Shown: one piece after another, positions 62,350 to 64,000 of the stretch
How positions within the stretch are numbered: the stretch's first letter is position 1
Layout of the letters: the number at the start of each line of letters is the position of its first letter
Assembly (NCBI RefSeq): GCF_016629665.1
Contig: NZ_JAEPRQ010000009.1
Span: forward strand, 97,904 to 161,903
Length of the DNA stretch: 64,000 nt
Direction of reading: 5' to 3'
DNA from: Paracoccus caeni
GTDB taxonomy: Bacteria; Pseudomonadota; Alphaproteobacteria; Rhodobacterales; Rhodobacteraceae
Made by a program: the position numbers and the translations under genes
The notes under the pieces: generated by a model
Told to the model about the DNA's origin: nothing
The model's input: the letters and a program-made list of their open reading frames with translations, nothing else
Database searches by the model: none

Positions 62350-63874
62350 CTATTGGGCTTGCCGTATTCGTAGGCGGTTCTCAATCTCTGCTTGTATGTC
62401 GTATCGAGTATCGATCGCCAGCTGTAGTGTTACTGCGATTGCAAAACGAATATCATCGTCAGGACTTAACCCGCCGCCAGATGAGTCGCTGCACTGTACG
62501 CGGATCGGTATGATTGCGTCAGCACCGAAGGTGGGTGCCAATACCCGCGCGTGCTTCAACCGACGCGACCACACGGTTCCTTTGGCAATGGCATTCGAAC
62601 TTGGCGCATCACCCTTCATCTTGAGGCGCCATTCAGTATCAGGTTCATCGCTATCATCTGCGGCGACGGCCTCAAGTTGAGCGAGACGATACCTAGCGCG
62701 CGAAATATCTACGGGAGAGAACCAAGCCAGCGTAACCAAAAAGGACCGGTGGACCCGGTCATTCGATAATGACTGTGGAAGCGGCAGCTCGAATACTCGG
62801 GCGCCATCTTTACGAACAGTCCCAAGACCTACTAGCGTCGTACCCTTCGGAGGCCCTTCGCTCATAAGGTCATCGCTTACGAGGCCATAGCCATATGCAG
62901 AAAGCACCTCCGCGTCGGCATGTTCGAAATGACGGCCAGACGCCATTTGAGAGCTGGGATGTGTGCGCGCGCTTTCCGGCCAGCGTGCCGAATGCACTGT
63001 GAGGGCTCGCGTCAGAAGCGCCATGTCACGCCGGGGAATCTCCTGCCCATTGTAGGCACCGTCCGGCCCCGTAAGGGCTGCGGCCGCATGTAAAATGGAT
63101 CTCGTGGTCATCGCAGCGGCGCAACTTGTGCCGCACGCCCAAGCTCGAAGTCCCGTAGCCCCGCCGGCTTGTGTTGGCGCGGCAACAAGCAGGCCGGACG
63201 TGGGAAGCGCGCTTGCGACGCGCAGATTTAGGTCCCCGCCGGCGGAAGAAATGCGCACATCATGACGCCCGCCCACAGCCAATACATCGGGCTTGATCGC
63301 TCGGTAGGCTCCCGGACCAGCGGCTGACGAAACCGCAGGAACCATCGCGGCTTGATCATGGACGGGAAGTACGCCGGTAGGCAGAGCGCCCGCCCGCCCT
63401 GTGCCACCAGTGATCGACGCGGCGCCCACTGTCAGGACGTTCATGGCCTCTGCGGGGGCCAACAGCGTACGACTGTGTCGTTGAGCCAGCCGAGCCTCGC
63501 TGACTAAAGCCTGTCGGGCTTCAATTACTGAATCTTCGAACGCGGTCGCGTTGATTCCGGGGATAGTCAGTAGGCTGTCTACATTTCCAGCCGATACGAC
63601 AAAGAGGACTCCCGCGCGATAGGCCCACCAATCGAGCAATCGGGCCAACGCGCTCAAGCGACCGTTAAAGTGCCCGTTCACGATGCCAATCGAGAGGTTC
63701 ACGACGAATGCGTCAGGGGCGAGCGGGGTTTGCCCTTCGAACGCTCTGACAAGCGCGGTATGGATCACGTCAACAAAAAGACGATTTTCTGGCGAAACAG
63801 CTGCCCTGTCATTGTCGACGAGCACTGGTATGGACAAAAGCCTGCTGTCTGGAACCGGGTGGCCGTCATTGCTA
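62350..63874 (-). pseudogene. Subtilase (S8) peptidase, N-terminus removed by an IS element
   Basis: The frame encodes about 508 residues of an S8 serine peptidase. Present are the oxyanion-side FVVNLSIGIVNGHF, RAGVLFVVSAGN and the catalytic Ser motif ACGTSCAAAMTTR near residue 245, then a C-terminal beta domain. The catalytic Asp and His blocks are missing: the frame enters from the putative IS end at 63875, where a stop lies inside the IS. A TTG at 63837 could initiate a product but it would be inactive. The gap 62162-62349 before it holds no gene. Similar large S8 peptidases often accompany AAA ATPases in accessory islands, but the upstream partner lies outside the window. Confidence 0.75.
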
Positions 63875-64000
63875 GGTTATGTTGACAAAAGGGATTCCGC
63901 TGGCAGGCGTCCTATGATTCAAGCTCATCTCTACTTGGGAGATGGGCTTGGCGCGCAACCTGATATCCGACGATGAGTGGGCCTTCTTTGAGGGCTTCAT
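63875..64000 (+). mobile_element. IS5-family-like insertion sequence, left end (partial)
   Basis: The boundary is inferred from where the subtilase reading frame stops making sense: after CTA at 63872-63874 the sequence GGTTATGTTGACAAAAGGG begins, and a transposase start follows 67 bases later. CTA(G) next to the end fits the preference of the IS427 group for CTAG/TA. The right end lies beyond the window. Confidence 0.6.
63942..64000 (+). CDS. IS5-family transposase, N-terminal fragment
   Basis: ATG with GGGAG just upstream opens MGLARNLISDDEWAFFEGF, which continues beyond the window. The LISDDEWAFFE pattern is typical of the N-terminus of IS5-family (DUF4096-type) transposases in Alphaproteobacteria. 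Only 19 residues are visible, so the family is tentative; the location at the border of a broken gene supports it. Confidence 0.6.
   Translation, partial: MGLARNLISDDEWAFFEGF

Overview
The window looks like a chromosomal segment of an alphaproteobacterium of the Rhodobacteraceae, most likely Paracoccus or a close relative. The evidence is high GC with strong GC3 bias, a complete gene transfer agent (GTA) structural cluster next to cysE, a Hint-domain protein of the type common in this family, and repeated intergenic palindromes typical of the group. No rRNA, tRNA or CRISPR array was seen.

Layout. (1) 1-3.9 kb: the 3' end of a cysteine synthase gene, a DUF3772/MscS mechanosensitive channel, and two paralogous small helical proteins. 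(2) 4.2-18.7 kb: a complete RcGTA-type head-tail cluster on the + strand (TerS, TerL, portal, small membrane ORF, protease, capsid, connectors, tail tube, chaperones, tape measure, distal tail, hub, NlpC/P60 peptidase, megatron), followed by a DUF2793 gene. (3) 18.8-27.3 kb: housekeeping genes: cysE, pyrD, a DUF952 gene, a secreted 5'-nucleotidase, a GNAT acetyltransferase, a Hint protein, a GlxA-type regulator and a class II DAHP synthase. (4) 27.6-57.1 kb: a siderophore locus. On the - strand lie a TonB receptor and a seven-gene operon encoding a fused salicyl-AMP ligase/salicylate synthase, two NRPSs, a saccharopine-dehydrogenase-like reductase, a thiazolinyl imide reductase, a type II thioesterase and a PNPOx-like flavoprotein. 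An AraC-type regulator follows, then on the + strand a periplasmic binding protein, two FecCD permeases, their ATPase and a YbtPQ-like pair of ABC half-transporters. (5) 57.2-64 kb: an accessory region with an Hsp70-like protein, a self-regulating-looking C5 methyltransferase, a Vsr endonuclease, an EcoRII-like restriction enzyme, and a subtilase gene beheaded by an IS5-like element that runs off the window.

How it works together. The siderophore locus reads as: chorismate to salicylate to salicyl-AMP (one fused protein); loading on an aryl carrier domain; three successive Cys heterocyclisations (Cy-A-PCP, Cy-A-PCP, Cy-A[MT]-PCP-TE); imide reduction, N-methylation and release; then uptake through the FyuA-like receptor and the ABC transporters. 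There is no polyketide synthase, so the predicted product is a pyochelin-like compound with one extra cysteine-derived ring. The first two A-PCP units are a 1.78-kb near-identical duplication. The integrated thioesterase has Gly in place of its nucleophile Ser. Three dyad sites with arms of the form (T/C)GA-N9-TC(A/G) lie before the receptor, the biosynthetic operon and the araC/uptake genes, which suggests one iron-responsive regulon. This is the most interesting part of the window. The GTA cluster appears intact and the restriction-modification island looks functional.
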